A stretch of DNA of 64,000 nucleotides from positions 186,001 through 250,000 of the forward strand of contig CAXBLY010000002.1 of assembly GCA_963976865.1 (NCBI GenBank). Reading direction: 5' to 3'. A program made the translations under genes and the position numbers. Below are positions 26,107 through 35,753 of this stretch, in pieces. This DNA is from UBA1858 sp963976865. GTDB lineage: Bacteria > Pseudomonadota > Gammaproteobacteria > UBA4575. The notes under the pieces were generated by a model. The model was given only the letters and a program-made list of their open reading frames with translations. It ran no database searches and was not told where the DNA came from. Every line of letters starts with the position of its first letter. Within the stretch, counting starts at the first letter, position 1.

Positions 26107-26988
26107 ATGTATCTAGCCCACGTCATCGCGCGGCAAGGCAAAACTTTTATTGTCGAAGATGAACACGGTGAACAGCATGCCTGTCATGCAAGAAGCAAAT
26201 CGGTCGACGCAGTATGTGGTGATAATGTTGAGTGTGAAACAAAAAGCCAGTCTAAAGACGTTATCGAAAAAATATGCGCACGTAAAAACCAGATCACACG
26301 CATAGACAATTTCAGGCGTGAGAAAACAATTGCCGCCAATATTGATCATATTATTATTGTTGTCGCCGCCACTCCGGCATTCTCAACCCTGCTGATTGAT
26401 AAATACCTGGCCTGCGCCGAACTTAACCACTGCAAGGCAACATTAGTCATCAACAAGGCCGAAATGCTTAATGACTACCACGTTGACATCACACCACTGG
26501 AGACCACCTACAAGGATTTAGTCGACAACTTTATCATTGCCAGCGCCAAACTGGGCTATGGCATCCAGACACTACGGTTAGCTCTGACAAACGAAACCAG
26601 TATATTGGTTGGCCAGTCAGGTGTTGGGAAATCATCATTAATCAACCGCCTTCTCAACAACAATAATATAAGAGTCGGCGAACTCTCTGAAAACATACAA
26701 CAGGGAAAACACACCACTACCAATGCTTTCGCTCACAACATAAATAACAGCGGCCGGCTTATCGACTCCCCTGGCGTACGCACCTTTATGCCCGTGTTCA
26801 AAGACGTAAAACAGGTTATGCTGGGTTACAGCGAATTCCTGCCTCACATTGGCCGATGCAAATTCTCTGACTGCCAACACATAAAAGAACCCGGTTGCGC
26901 AATTAAAGCCGCCGTGGATAACAACACCATTCACCCACAACGCTACCAAAGCTACCTTGAAAACAGACAGGAAGTGATCAGCACATAA
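26107..26988 (+). CDS. rsgA: Ribosome small-subunit GTPase RsgA
   Basis: A 293-residue circularly permuted GTPase that helps late 30S assembly. G4 precedes G1: TLVINKAEM, then the P-loop GQSGVGKSSL and G3-like DSPGVR. The C-terminal zinc site is visible in RCKFSDCQHIKEPGC. An N-terminal OB fold precedes the G domain. It starts 15 bp after the cytochrome gene and is near orn, a conserved neighbour. Confidence 0.95.
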   Translation: MYLAHVIARQGKTFIVEDEHGEQHACHARSKSVDAVCGDNVECETKSQSKDVIEKICARKNQITRIDNFRREKTIAANIDHIIIVVAATPAFSTLLIDKYLACAELNHCKATLVINKAEMLNDYHVDITPLETTYKDLVDNFIIASAKLGYGIQTLRLALTNETSILVGQSGVGKSSLINRLLNNNNIRVGELSENIQQGKHTTTNAFAHNINNSGRLIDSPGVRTFMPVFKDVKQVMLGYSEFLPHIGRCKFSDCQHIKEPGCAIKAAVDNNTIHPQRYQSYLENRQEVIST

Positions 26989-27152
26989 CTGACAAAACAA
27001 CCTTCATACCACCCATTACTATATTGTAATCCAGCATTCCTACCTTGCCTTTTTGCGCGGCAGTCAACAACACTTCCATTCCCAGCAAGACTAACCCACC
27101 GCCATTTGCGAAAGCTCATCTGTTGATACCGCCATCATCATCCATACCGACG

Positions 27153-27260
27153 TTCGTCTTCACCGAAATTGCCATCTACACCATCATTGCCACTTACACC
27201 GCCAAGACCATCCATACTGCTATCAACGTTCACACCGTCATTAACACTCACACTGTCATT
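27153..27260. repeat. Degenerate 18-bp tandem repeats
   Basis: From 27171 to 27260 the sequence falls into five consecutive 18-bp units (27171, 27189, 27207, 27225, 27243), each with a central YAYACY core and usually ending in RYCATT. A sixth, poorer unit starts at 27153. The run leads directly into the palindromic element at 27255-27282. The array creates an open frame from 27045 to 27341, but the protein looks like a by-product of the repeat. Confidence 0.65.
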
Positions 27261-27282
27261 CCCGCGAAAGCGGGAATCCAGC
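27255..27282. repeat. Dispersed palindromic element (CCCGCGAAAGCGGG type)
   Basis: A perfect 8-bp stem (27258-27265 with 27270-27277) closes a GAAA tetraloop within GTCATTCCCGCGAAAGCGGG. This core, with the following AATCCAGC, is the widely dispersed proteobacterial intergenic element that also underlies the Neisseria dRS3 repeats and, when translated, gives the familiar VIPAKAGI peptide. Only one full copy is seen in this window. Confidence 0.8.
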
Positions 27283-27450
27283 AAATACAAGATAAAACCC
27301 AAATATATACAGTGATAATAGTTGCATATTACATCTATTAATTCTATAGTTATTTCATGTACTTACCCATACAGCTTCCAAGTCATTCAACAAGGTTGTG
27401 CATTACACGCACACCTGTTGAGACCATTCGTTAGACATTAGATTAAAAAC

Positions 27451-28161
27451 ATGGAAATAATCTTAGCGCTTGCAGTTCTTGCTATCATTGCTTTAGTAGT
27501 ATTTGCAGCACTTAAAAATAAAACTGGCAATAACAGCGAAGAATTCTCCTACACAAAAAAGGCCGAGTTCCTGAGTAACGCGGAGCGTTCATTTTTTGGA
27601 GTACTGGTTCAGGCTGTTGACAATCACGGCACTGTTCTGGCGAAAGTTCGGGTAGCAGATGTACTTGCGCCCAAAAAAGGAAATGATAAATCCACATGGC
27701 AAAAAGCGTTTAATCGCATTTCAGCCAAACATTTTGATTTCATCATTTGTGAATCGTCGTCACTCGATCCAATAGTCGCCGTAGAGCTTGATGACCGGTC
27801 CCACAAAAGCAAATCAGCTTCAAAACGAGATGCCATCAAAGACTCATCCTGCGAATCCGCCGGGGTTCCATTGGTTCGCATCAAAGCCGCGCACAGCTAT
27901 GTTGTCTCTGATCTTCGGCAAATGCTAGCTGATCATCTCCCAGGCTTAAGCGTTCAATCTGCTAAGCCATCTCTTGAAACCGCCAAATCCAAGCTAACAA
28001 CAGAGTCTGAACCAAGATTACAATCCAGTTCTCCTTCGTGCCCAAAATGCAATTCCGACATGTTACTCAGAGAAAGCAAAAAAGGTAAACATGCAGGTAA
28101 GAAATTTTGGGGTTGCAGCCAGTTCCCGAACTGCCGTGGTGTTTTTCTGGTTGACACCTAA
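27451..28161 (+). CDS. Membrane-anchored DUF2726 protein with topoisomerase-type zinc finger
   Basis: A 236-residue protein in three parts. An N-terminal transmembrane helix spans about residues 3-21. A DUF2726 domain (about 35-165) follows, a family related to restriction-like nuclease folds, with the core FIICESSSLDPIVAVELDD. A C-terminal zf-C4 topoisomerase finger has CPKCNSDM and CSQFPNCRG. The combination DUF2726 plus topoisomerase finger is known in gammaproteobacteria but has no firm function; nucleic-acid binding is inferred. Confidence 0.85.
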   Translation: MEIILALAVLAIIALVVFAALKNKTGNNSEEFSYTKKAEFLSNAERSFFGVLVQAVDNHGTVLAKVRVADVLAPKKGNDKSTWQKAFNRISAKHFDFIICESSSLDPIVAVELDDRSHKSKSASKRDAIKDSSCESAGVPLVRIKAAHSYVVSDLRQMLADHLPGLSVQSAKPSLETAKSKLTTESEPRLQSSSPSCPKCNSDMLLRESKKGKHAGKKFWGCSQFPNCRGVFLVDT

Positions 28162-28322
28162 CAAAATTATATGAAGAAAAACTTTTCCAACAGATTCATG
28201 GAATATGGCCGAACGCTGTATAGCAGCGCCAGCAATTGAAGCATTACAAACCACTACAGTACAAAATATTGTATAATTTATTACAGCAAGCACCAATTCC
28301 CGCTATTCACACATAATTGCAC

Positions 28323-28544
28323 ATGACTATTGTCGAAATCACATCTGAACCTGTCGAACTGTATAAAATATTAAAATTTGAAGGCGTGGTGTCCAGCGGT
28401 GCTGAAGCGAAGTCTGTGATTGCAGATGGGCAAGTGCATGTAAACAATGAGATTGAAACCCGCAAGCGCAAAAAAATAGTATCTGGTGACATGATTGAAT
28501 TTGCGGGTGAAAAAATGCAGATTCAACTCATACAATCCTCTTAA
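28323..28544 (+). CDS. S4-domain RNA-binding protein (YbcJ-like)
   Basis: A 73-residue protein consisting of a single S4 RNA-binding domain; the segment ILKFEGVVSSGAEAKSVI followed by GQVHVNNEIETRKRKK is typical. The family (E. coli YbcJ) is linked to ribosome biogenesis or RNA binding by fold only. The ATG at 28323 is preferred over a TTG two codons upstream. Confidence 0.85.
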   Translation: MTIVEITSEPVELYKILKFEGVVSSGAEAKSVIADGQVHVNNEIETRKRKKIVSGDMIEFAGEKMQIQLIQSS

Positions 28545-28647
28545 CCAGACTCACTATCAATATTAGCGGCCTGCGTGGCTTTAATTTTCTGCACTGTTTT
28601 TGCCAAAATACATTATCATTAAGAAATCATTTCATCAGGATAAAACT

Positions 28648-29637
28648 ATGGACTTTGCTGCTGATTTACTTTCCAGCCCATTATTATGGATTGCGCTAGT
28701 CATCCTATATACCCTAAAGAAAGGGATTCATTTTGTTCCCCAGAACCGCGGCTATGTCATCTATACGTTTGGCAAATATGACAAAACATTATCTTCAGGC
28801 CTGAATTTTATTATTCCCTTCATTCAAACAGTAGCGGCGGATCAAAGCCTGAAAGAGGAAGCACTGGATATTTCCTCACAGTCAGCCATCACTAAAGATA
28901 ATATTTCATTACAGATTGATGGCATTCTTTTTATGAAAGTCACTGATGCTGCTGCCGCTACCAATAACGTCACTGATTATAAAATGGCGGTTATTCAGCT
29001 CGCAATGACCACTATGCGTAACGCAATAGGATCAATGGAACTTGATGAATGTTTCCAAAGTCGCGATAACATTAACGCCACCATATTAAATGCGATGACG
29101 GAAGCCACCCAACCATGGGGTGTTATGGTGACACGTTATGAAATTAAAGATATTTCTCCTCCCCAGTCGATTCGCGAAGACATGGAAAAGCAGATGACAG
29201 CAGAGCGTGAAAAGCGTTCTGTTATTTTGACTGCAGAAGGCGTTAAAACCTCTGCTATCACTGAAGCAGAAGGCTTAAAAGCTGCACGAGTACTGGACGC
29301 AGAAGCGGCTAAAGCGGAGCAGGTACTTGCCGCGGAAGCTGATAAGGAAGCACAAATTTTACAAGCCATGGGTAAAGCCACTGCTATTCGACTAGTTGCT
29401 GAAGCTGATGCCAGTGCGCTGAAAACGGTGGGCGAGATTGCCAAAACCGAATCAGGTGAATCAGCAATGACATTACAACTGGGACGGGAAGCTATCGCCG
29501 CACATCGTGCGATTGCCGCTGAAAGTACGGTCGTCTTAAGTGATGGCAAAACCAGTGAAAATGTTGTCAATACCGTGGCACAGGCAATTGCTGTTTCCAG
29601 TAGTCTGAAATTGCCTAACCAGCCTGAAGGAGCCTAG
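28648..29637 (+). CDS. SPFH/Band 7 membrane protein (QmcA/paraslipin type)
   Basis: A 329-residue protein with an N-terminal membrane segment (about residues 8-22), an SPFH domain starting near VPQNRGYVIYTFGKYDKTL, and a long Ala/Glu-rich coiled-coil of the pattern AEADKEAQ. The ATG at 28648 matches the family start; an upstream in-frame ATG at 28600 adds 16 polar residues. Its partner NfeD gene follows directly (2-bp gap), the classic SPFH-NfeD pair acting in membrane microdomain organisation or quality control. Confidence 0.93.
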   Translation: MDFAADLLSSPLLWIALVILYTLKKGIHFVPQNRGYVIYTFGKYDKTLSSGLNFIIPFIQTVAADQSLKEEALDISSQSAITKDNISLQIDGILFMKVTDAAAATNNVTDYKMAVIQLAMTTMRNAIGSMELDECFQSRDNINATILNAMTEATQPWGVMVTRYEIKDISPPQSIREDMEKQMTAEREKRSVILTAEGVKTSAITEAEGLKAARVLDAEAAKAEQVLAAEADKEAQILQAMGKATAIRLVAEADASALKTVGEIAKTESGESAMTLQLGREAIAAHRAIAAESTVVLSDGKTSENVVNTVAQAIAVSSSLKLPNQPEGA

Positions 29638-29639
29638 TC

Positions 29640-30116
29640 GTGAATATCGTGCATTACTTCGCTGAGCACCATGATCATTTGTTTTATCTGATTGCTGGCG
29701 TCAGTTTCATTGTAGAACTGGCCGTTATTGGTTTAGGTGGCCCGTTACTGTTTATTGCAATTGCCAGTTTTATAACCGGAATACTGATAGGACTAGGTGT
29801 CATATCGGGCTGGGAAATGGAAATATTTACACTAGGCATACTCACTGCAATCACCACCCTGCTTTTATGGAAACCTTTAAAGAATTTTCAGAATTCTGGA
29901 GGCGGTGCCGATACCAGTAGCGATATGATTGGCAGACAAGTCACTGCCAGCAGTGAGATTAGTACAAGCTCGGGAACGATTCGTTATTCAGGAATTGACT
30001 GGAATAGCCGCCTGGATAGTCATGCAGGTGTCGATGCGATTGCCAATGGAGCAAAGTGCACCATTACATCAGTGGATGGGAATATAATGATCGTTAAACC
30101 TGACATATCTCGCTAG
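29640..30116 (+). CDS. NfeD-like membrane protein (YbbK type)
   Basis: A 158-residue protein with about three membrane helices (residues 12-75) and a C-terminal OB-fold NfeD domain (about 95-155), containing the typical MIGRQVTA and GIDWNSRLD segments. It starts at GTG, supported by AAGGAG at the end of the upstream gene. It partners the SPFH protein. It is the short form without the ClpP-like protease domain. Confidence 0.9.
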   Translation: MNIVHYFAEHHDHLFYLIAGVSFIVELAVIGLGGPLLFIAIASFITGILIGLGVISGWEMEIFTLGILTAITTLLLWKPLKNFQNSGGGADTSSDMIGRQVTASSEISTSSGTIRYSGIDWNSRLDSHAGVDAIANGAKCTITSVDGNIMIVKPDISR

Positions 30117-30170
30117 CTCCACTCATATGCTTAAGCATTAAATTTTACTCATACATATATAAGGCCCAAC

Positions 30171-30437
30171 TTGAAAATAGATATTTATAACAGCGCCATT
30201 AAGGGCGATAAATTTTTATCCGTTCCTAAAGGCACAAAGATCAGCGATTTAAAATTACCGGAATCCGTTGATAAAGATTTATTAACACTGTCCCCGTTCA
30301 GAACCCGTTTAGAGGTTGAACCTGGAAAAACGCATCCGGCACTCGACCAGAAAGACGTGCTCAGACAGATCGAAAAAAACGGATATGCCATTCATGGCAC
30401 GACATTATTGCTGAAAATCGGTGAAAATTCGAAATAA
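30171..30437 (+). CDS. Small uncharacterised protein (possible DUF6139 relative)
   Basis: An 88-residue cytoplasmic protein starting at TTG with ATAAGG upstream; no nearby ATG offers an alternative. The layout (KIDIYNSAIKGDKFLSVPKG at the start, KNGYAIHGTTLLL near the end) resembles the DUF6139 family of small proteins I recall from betaproteobacteria, but this link is weak. No signal peptide or membrane helix. Function unknown. Confidence 0.6.
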   Translation: MKIDIYNSAIKGDKFLSVPKGTKISDLKLPESVDKDLLTLSPFRTRLEVEPGKTHPALDQKDVLRQIEKNGYAIHGTTLLLKIGENSK

Positions 30438-30587
30438 TCGCGGTTTAAACTGGATTTTATCCCTCAAACAGCCAATTAAAATGTGTATATAGGCCAGCCT
30501 TCAGTTACACTCAGGCCTGTCGTTTTATTTACACAGTTTTTGTGTAACGACAACTATGCAATTTAATCCATAAAGGAACGATAGAAA

Positions 30588-30794
30588 ATGAGTAAAGGTA
30601 CAGTAAAGTGGTTCAATGCGGACAAAGGTTTTGGCTTCATCACTCCGGAAGATGGTGGAAAAGATCTTTTCGTACACCACTCTGAAATCAAAAACGGTGG
30701 CGGTTACGCAACGTTGAATGATGGTCAATCAGTTGAGTTTGAAGTGGGTGAAGGCCAAAAAGGCCCATGCGCTAACAATGTCGTTCCTGTTTAG
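30588..30794 (+). CDS. Cold-shock domain protein (CspA family)
   Basis: A 68-residue single cold-shock domain, an RNA/ssDNA chaperone. RNP1 is visible in KGFGFITPE and RNP2 in DLFVHHSEI. A good GGAACG site precedes the ATG. The 5' region of about 150 bp could form the long structured leader common in csp genes, though I see no defined thermosensor. It is followed by a terminator hairpin. Confidence 0.95.
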   Translation: MSKGTVKWFNADKGFGFITPEDGGKDLFVHHSEIKNGGGYATLNDGQSVEFEVGEGQKGPCANNVVPV

Positions 30795-30811
30795 CCTGAA
30801 TTAAGAAATTG

Positions 30812-30842
30812 ATGAGTAGCCGGATATTGTCTGGTTACTCAT
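30812..30842 (+). terminator. Terminator hairpin after the cold-shock gene
   Basis: A 13-bp stem with two G-T pairs (30812-30824 with 30830-30842) and 5-nt loop, followed by a weak ACTTTC tract, 18 bp after the stop. It lies between convergent genes. Confidence 0.7.
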
Positions 30843-30852
30843 ACTTTCAGCG

Positions 30853-31350
30853 CTACTCCGAATCCAGCCCTACGTGTAACTGCATATTTCTTTCCTGTAT
30901 CTCTTTACGCATTCTGCAGCGCATTTTACCAGCCTGAAATAGCTTTTCCTCTGTCTCGGACTCCAGATTCAATCTTGGCACCTGCTGAGACTTTCCGTTT
31001 TCATCAACTGAAATCATGGTGAAATAGCAGGATATCGCATGATATTTTTTCTTTTCACAGATTTTTTCGCCTTCCACTTTAATACCTATTTCCATTGAGC
31101 TACGTCCGACGTAATTCACATTACATTTGAACGTGACGAGATCACCCACGGTAATCGGATTTTTAAACACCACCTGATCCAGTGAAGCCGTGACGACATA
31201 AGTCTGGCAGTAACGCGAGGCGCATGAGAAAGCGGCCTCGTCCAATAGCTTTAAAATTGAGCCGCCATGGACTTTTCCAGAGAAATTGGCCATCTCTGGC
31301 GTCATCAGACGTGTCATGAACAGTTTTTTTTCTTGTTTTAATGGATCCAC
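30853..31350 (-). CDS. Hotdog-fold acyl-CoA thioesterase (YciA/BACH type)
   Basis: A 165-residue hotdog protein hydrolysing acyl-CoA thioesters. The catalytic region NFSGKVHGGSILKLLDEAA and the segment VGDLVTFKCNVNYVGRSSMEIG are characteristic. The C-terminus (about residues 120-165) extends past the core with charged residues, as in several single-domain ACOT7-like members. Its physiological substrate is unknown. Confidence 0.9.
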   Translation of the reverse strand: MDPLKQEKKLFMTRLMTPEMANFSGKVHGGSILKLLDEAAFSCASRYCQTYVVTASLDQVVFKNPITVGDLVTFKCNVNYVGRSSMEIGIKVEGEKICEKKKYHAISCYFTMISVDENGKSQQVPRLNLESETEEKLFQAGKMRCRMRKEIQERNMQLHVGLDSE

Positions 31351-31641
31351 TGATATTCTCCCTGATATACCATATTATTCCTTACGAACTTATAATTCCC
31401 GCCAAGCAATACGCTTTTACTTCAATAAGTTACAGGACATTCCTGCAAGTATATGGCACAATTACGACGCATTCCAAATTAATTTTGTGGCGTATTTTAG
31501 ATGTTTTACATGGAACTCACTGAGAGTTTTTCATCAAAATAGAGATATACATACGCTATTTACATCAACATTTGTATACAATAAATTGAATTTTAATAAT
31601 AATTCCATGAATTAAACACTCTAGCCCAAGTCAAAATCATC

Positions 31642-33720
31642 GTGCATAAAAAAATAATCCACTTAATCTCCACCTTTTTACTGGTAACTATATCTTTCAG
31701 TAGTGTCGGTATAGAGAACCCTACTCTGTCTCCTACCGTTGACCACTTACGGGCGACTAAAATTATTACTGACTTCCTTGGTCGCTACCATTATCGAAAA
31801 GTCGATTTAAACGATGAATTTTCAGCCACTATCTATAATAATTTTCTGGACTCGCTGGATTCCAGTAAAAGCTATTTTCTGGCGACCGATATTGCACGCT
31901 TTGACAAGTACAGATTCACTTTAGATGACGCCCTGCGCGCCAATAATTTATTACCCGCTTATTCAATCTTCTCCACCTACCAGAAAAGAGTGAGCGAACG
32001 CATTGAATACGCATTGCTGTTGATCGAAAAAGACTTTGATTTTTCAATCGACGAAACTTTCGTGATTGAACGCAAACATGCCACGTGGCCCGTTACCATA
32101 GAGCAGCAAAACGACTTATGGCGCAAACGCATTAAAAATGATGTGCTGTCATTGCTACTCGCCAACAAGGAAAAAGATGAAATTAAAAAGACGCTAGTCA
32201 AACGTTACAGCAGCGTACTGAAAAGAACCAAACAACTGGACGAGAATGATATTTTTCAGCTTTATATCAACGCTTATGCCACGGCAATAGATCCTCATAC
32301 CAGTTATTTATCACCACGCTCTTTTGATAATTTTGAAATTCGCATGAGTCTTTCCCTGGAAGGCATTGGTGCATTACTGCGAACTGACGGCGATAATACT
32401 ATTGTTGAACGTATCATTCCTGGCGGCCCTGCTGATCTGGGTGACCTTTTACATGCCAAAGATAAAATCATTGGTATTTCTCAACAGAACGAAAAAGAAT
32501 TCACGGATGTCGTTGGATGGCGTCTGGAAGAAGTCGTTGAATTAATTCGCGGGCCGAAAGACACCATTGTCAGGTTGCAGATTTTACCCGGCAACAAAGG
32601 CGATGGCGCCGCTGTTGAGGAAATTTCTATCACGCGTAATAAAATCAAACTGGAAGAACAGGCAGCAACAAAAGATGTGCTAGAAATTACACATGACAAC
32701 AAAACCCAGAAAATCGGCATTATTACCATCCCTACTTTCTACCTGGATTTCAACGCTTTTCAGAATGGTGAGGAAGATTATCGCAGCACGACAAAAGATG
32801 TTCATAACCTTCTGGGTGAATTGCTGGAAGACAATATCGACAGCCTGGTGCTGGACTTGCGCTCAAATGGCGGCGGCTCTTTAATTGAAGCGACACAACT
32901 GGCCGGACTGTTTATTGACAAAGGCCCTATTGTACAGGTCCGTGATTCAAGCGGTCATATTGAAATACACAAGGATAAAGACCCCAGTATTTCATACACA
33001 GGACCGATGGTTGTGCTTGTGGACAGATTCAGTGCCTCTGCTTCAGAAATTGTAGCCAGTGCATTACAGGATTATGGACGTGCTGTGATTGTTGGCGAAA
33101 CAACATTTGGCAAAGGTTCAGTACAGCAACTGGTCGACCTGAACCGATTCGGCCGCAAGAATGATGCAAACCTTGGGCAGTTAAAGGCAACCATTGCGCA
33201 GTATTACAGAATCAATGGTGAGAGTACCCAGCACCGCGGTGTTGAACCGGATATATCATTTGAAGCGTCTTACGATAAATCCGAACAGGGTGAACGCAGT
33301 CTGAACAACGCTTTACCGTGGACCAAGATTTCTCCCACTCAGTTTGATAACCGCCACATCTCAAAACAGATTGTGGCAGACCTTGCGAAACAGCATAATG
33401 TTCGCACAAAAAATGACAAAAAATATCAGTCATTAATCAAGCTTTACAACTTAAACGAAAGTTTACAAAAGCAGACCGAACTATCCTTGAATCAGAGCAA
33501 ACGATCAAAAACGTTCTCACAGCTTGAAAAAGACAGAAAAGAATATGAGCAGCTTATTGGCTTAACCAGCACAGACAGTGACAGCACCAACGAAGAAAGT
33601 AATGATGGTAATAAAGCCAATCCTGAAAATGACATTTTGCTGATAGAAGCGGCAAGAATTTCGGCTGATCTAAATGGCTTCTGGAATCGCGCTCAGCAAC
33701 GTATGATTGTTCAGCAGTAA
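31642..33720 (+). CDS. prc: Tail-specific C-terminal processing protease Prc
   Basis: A 692-residue S41-family periplasmic protease that trims C-terminal tails and controls murein hydrolases. It begins with a GTG start and a signal peptide (about residues 1-23). The PDZ domain starts near SLEGIGALLRTDGD. The catalytic Ser-Lys dyad is inferred as Ser466 in FSASASEIVA and Lys491 in FGKGSVQ; the 25-residue spacing matches E. coli Prc. The C-terminal DUF3340-like region is present. It stands alone. Confidence 0.95.
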   Translation: MHKKIIHLISTFLLVTISFSSVGIENPTLSPTVDHLRATKIITDFLGRYHYRKVDLNDEFSATIYNNFLDSLDSSKSYFLATDIARFDKYRFTLDDALRANNLLPAYSIFSTYQKRVSERIEYALLLIEKDFDFSIDETFVIERKHATWPVTIEQQNDLWRKRIKNDVLSLLLANKEKDEIKKTLVKRYSSVLKRTKQLDENDIFQLYINAYATAIDPHTSYLSPRSFDNFEIRMSLSLEGIGALLRTDGDNTIVERIIPGGPADLGDLLHAKDKIIGISQQNEKEFTDVVGWRLEEVVELIRGPKDTIVRLQILPGNKGDGAAVEEISITRNKIKLEEQAATKDVLEITHDNKTQKIGIITIPTFYLDFNAFQNGEEDYRSTTKDVHNLLGELLEDNIDSLVLDLRSNGGGSLIEATQLAGLFIDKGPIVQVRDSSGHIEIHKDKDPSISYTGPMVVLVDRFSASASEIVASALQDYGRAVIVGETTFGKGSVQQLVDLNRFGRKNDANLGQLKATIAQYYRINGESTQHRGVEPDISFEASYDKSEQGERSLNNALPWTKISPTQFDNRHISKQIVADLAKQHNVRTKNDKKYQSLIKLYNLNESLQKQTELSLNQSKRSKTFSQLEKDRKEYEQLIGLTSTDSDSTNEESNDGNKANPENDILLIEAARISADLNGFWNRAQQRMIVQQ

Positions 33721-33723
33721 TTC

Positions 33724-34524
33724 TCAGATAACTGACAACAGCATTTTCACACCCAGTAACAGCAAGAAGATGGCAAACACCTTCTTGAGTACCGGCACTG
33801 GTAATTTATGAGCCAGTCGTGCACCTAATGGCGCAGTAAAATAACTTACCAGTGATATCAACAATACGGCAGGCAGATAAATAAACCCGTATAAATAATC
33901 CTGCTGATAATCACTATCCCATCCATTAATTAAATAGCCGAGTGTTCCCGCGACTGCAATTGGAAACCCAATAGCAGCCGACGTTCCAATCGCTTTCTTC
34001 AAGGGAATATTATGCCAGGCTAAAAAAGGCACGGTTAAACTGCCTCCGCCAATGGCAACCACTGCGGAAATTGCGCCTATTCCACCCCCCGCTGAGAGCA
34101 AGCGTATTTTCCCTGGTGTACTACGAGATGGTTTTGGCTGAATATTTAAAAACATCTGTACAGATACATAAGTCATAAATATCGCAAAAAATATGGCCAG
34201 GTGACGTGAGCTAACGTGAGTAACCATATAGGTTGCGGCAAAAGTCCCGATCAAAACTGCTGGTGCCATTATTTTTACAATATTCCATACCACGCCCTGA
34301 TGAGTCTGATGCGCATACAGGCTTGCCGCTGACGTCATGATGATTGATGCCATCGATGTTCCCAAAGCCATATGAACAACAAATTCAACAGGAACATTTT
34401 TATACAGGAAGTAGGAAGTAAGCACAGGGACCATAATACCGCCACCGCCCACACCTAAAAGACCCGCGAAAAAACCAACTACGGCACCGAGCAGTAAAAA
34501 AATTACAACAGTATCCGGGCCCAT
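33724..34524 (-). CDS. TauE/SafE family sulfite/anion exporter-like membrane protein
   Basis: A 266-residue protein with about eight hydrophobic helices. The TauE/SafE repeats are visible: GFFAGLLGVGGGGIMVPVL near the N-terminus and GAISAVVAIGGGSLTVPFL in the second half. Family members export sulfite or sulfonate-derived anions, but substrates of most are unproven. In an organism producing sulfur species from methanethiol, sulfite export is possible but is inference. It is 6 bp after the TraB gene. Confidence 0.88.
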   Translation of the reverse strand: MGPDTVVIFLLLGAVVGFFAGLLGVGGGGIMVPVLTSYFLYKNVPVEFVVHMALGTSMASIIMTSAASLYAHQTHQGVVWNIVKIMAPAVLIGTFAATYMVTHVSSRHLAIFFAIFMTYVSVQMFLNIQPKPSRSTPGKIRLLSAGGGIGAISAVVAIGGGSLTVPFLAWHNIPLKKAIGTSAAIGFPIAVAGTLGYLINGWDSDYQQDYLYGFIYLPAVLLISLVSYFTAPLGARLAHKLPVPVLKKVFAIFLLLLGVKMLLSVI

Positions 34525-34530
34525 CTCGGA

Positions 34531-35733
34531 TTAATTTACAAGTGCATCGAATATTTGAAAACCGGCGATGTAAGTACCCAGCACAGAACCCAGTGTACTC
34601 AATAAAAACACCAGAATTAATCTTGCAACACGATTAGAGCGCCAACCCGAGAGTCTGGTTGTGTCCATACGTACATTTTCAAAATCCTTGATGGTGGGCT
34701 TGCGCAAATAAAGTTCTACTGCCGAGGTAACCACGCCTGCGCCAATGGTCGGATTTAGTGAAGTAAGTGGTGCAGCAAGAAATGCAGTAACCACTGTTAA
34801 TATATGTGCACCGGCGATGGCGGCACCCAGCGCGGATAATCCTCCATTGATCAGCACCCAGTCGATCACCAGACTCCAGCCCAGCTCTGAGCTTTTATTA
34901 AATCCAAACGCAAATCCACATAACACCAGTGCAACAATGATCCACGGAATATATTTCCCAATGCCTGAACCCTTCGGTAAATGTGTCAGCTCGTTAATCG
35001 TATCCTGAGGATTACTATTGTGATTACCCAGCTCCTCTTTAATTCCAGCCAGGTGCCCCGCACCCACAATAGCCAGTATGTTTTCACTCTCCGTTTTCTG
35101 CACAATCTGCCTGAGTTTGGCTGACATAAACTGGTCACGTTCCGCAATTAACGGACTAAAAAGATCATAAGCAGAGGTGGCAAACTGGGCAAAAGTATTC
35201 TCAAGCATATCGCCAGTTTTTAACTTTTCTATTTCCTCTTCGGTGACTTTCTCATTAGTCATCACACTGGCGATCAGCCCGGAGATCACATACAGCTTTC
35301 TCCACCAGGGAATATTTCTATATAAACGCTTTAAGGTAATTCCAACATCCCTGTCAATTAATTCCAGTTGCAGGTTATTTTGCTCAGCCAGCGCAATGGC
35401 CACACGCATTTCCTCGCCCGGCTGAACATCAAACTGTTCAGCCAGACGCTGTTGGTACGCACCCAAGGCAAGACTGGCCGCCACCATGCTTGCTTTCTTG
35501 CTTTTAATCACCTCAAACAGATCCATGTCTGCCAGAGAGTTTGGATTCACAATAGATTTGTAACGGCTGTCACAGAGCTCTATCGCAATCACATCAAAAT
35601 GGCTGGATTCGATCAGCTCTTTCACTGCATCAGCACTCGCTTTTGATACGTGCGCCGTTCCAAGAATTGTAATGTTGGTGTTGTTTACCTGAATCTTTTC
35701 TATAGGCTGAGATTCAGCAGGTAGTTCATTCAT
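34531..35733 (-). CDS. TraB/PrgY family membrane protein
   Basis: A 400-residue protein of the TraB family. The N-terminal domain begins ILGTAHVSKASADAV with the conserved ELCDSRY segment and later AIVGAGHLAGI. Several membrane helices follow in the C-terminal third (from about residue 265). The family includes pheromone-inhibiting PrgY and uncharacterised bacterial relatives of Tiki proteases; the role here is unknown. It precedes the TauE-like gene on the same strand. Confidence 0.9.
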   Translation of the reverse strand: MNELPAESQPIEKIQVNNTNITILGTAHVSKASADAVKELIESSHFDVIAIELCDSRYKSIVNPNSLADMDLFEVIKSKKASMVAASLALGAYQQRLAEQFDVQPGEEMRVAIALAEQNNLQLELIDRDVGITLKRLYRNIPWWRKLYVISGLIASVMTNEKVTEEEIEKLKTGDMLENTFAQFATSAYDLFSPLIAERDQFMSAKLRQIVQKTESENILAIVGAGHLAGIKEELGNHNSNPQDTINELTHLPKGSGIGKYIPWIIVALVLCGFAFGFNKSSELGWSLVIDWVLINGGLSALGAAIAGAHILTVVTAFLAAPLTSLNPTIGAGVVTSAVELYLRKPTIKDFENVRMDTTRLSGWRSNRVARLILVFLLSTLGSVLGTYIAGFQIFDALVN

Positions 35734-35753
35734 TAGTATTTAAAAAAGTTTGA

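Larger units (their letters stand above)
26989..27450. other. Intergenic region rsgA to DUF2726 gene
   Basis: These 462 bp contain no supported gene. They hold the 18-bp tandem repeats and the palindromic element described separately, then about 170 bp of AT-rich sequence before the next gene. Confidence 0.6.

Noticed and set aside
27045..27341. A 98-residue open frame with VIPAKAGI
   Set aside because: The frame is created by the 18-bp tandem repeats and the dispersed palindrome; composition is low-complexity and there is no ribosome site.
30525..30728. A frame antisense to the cold-shock gene
   Set aside because: It is a shadow of a clearly coding cold-shock domain on the other strand.
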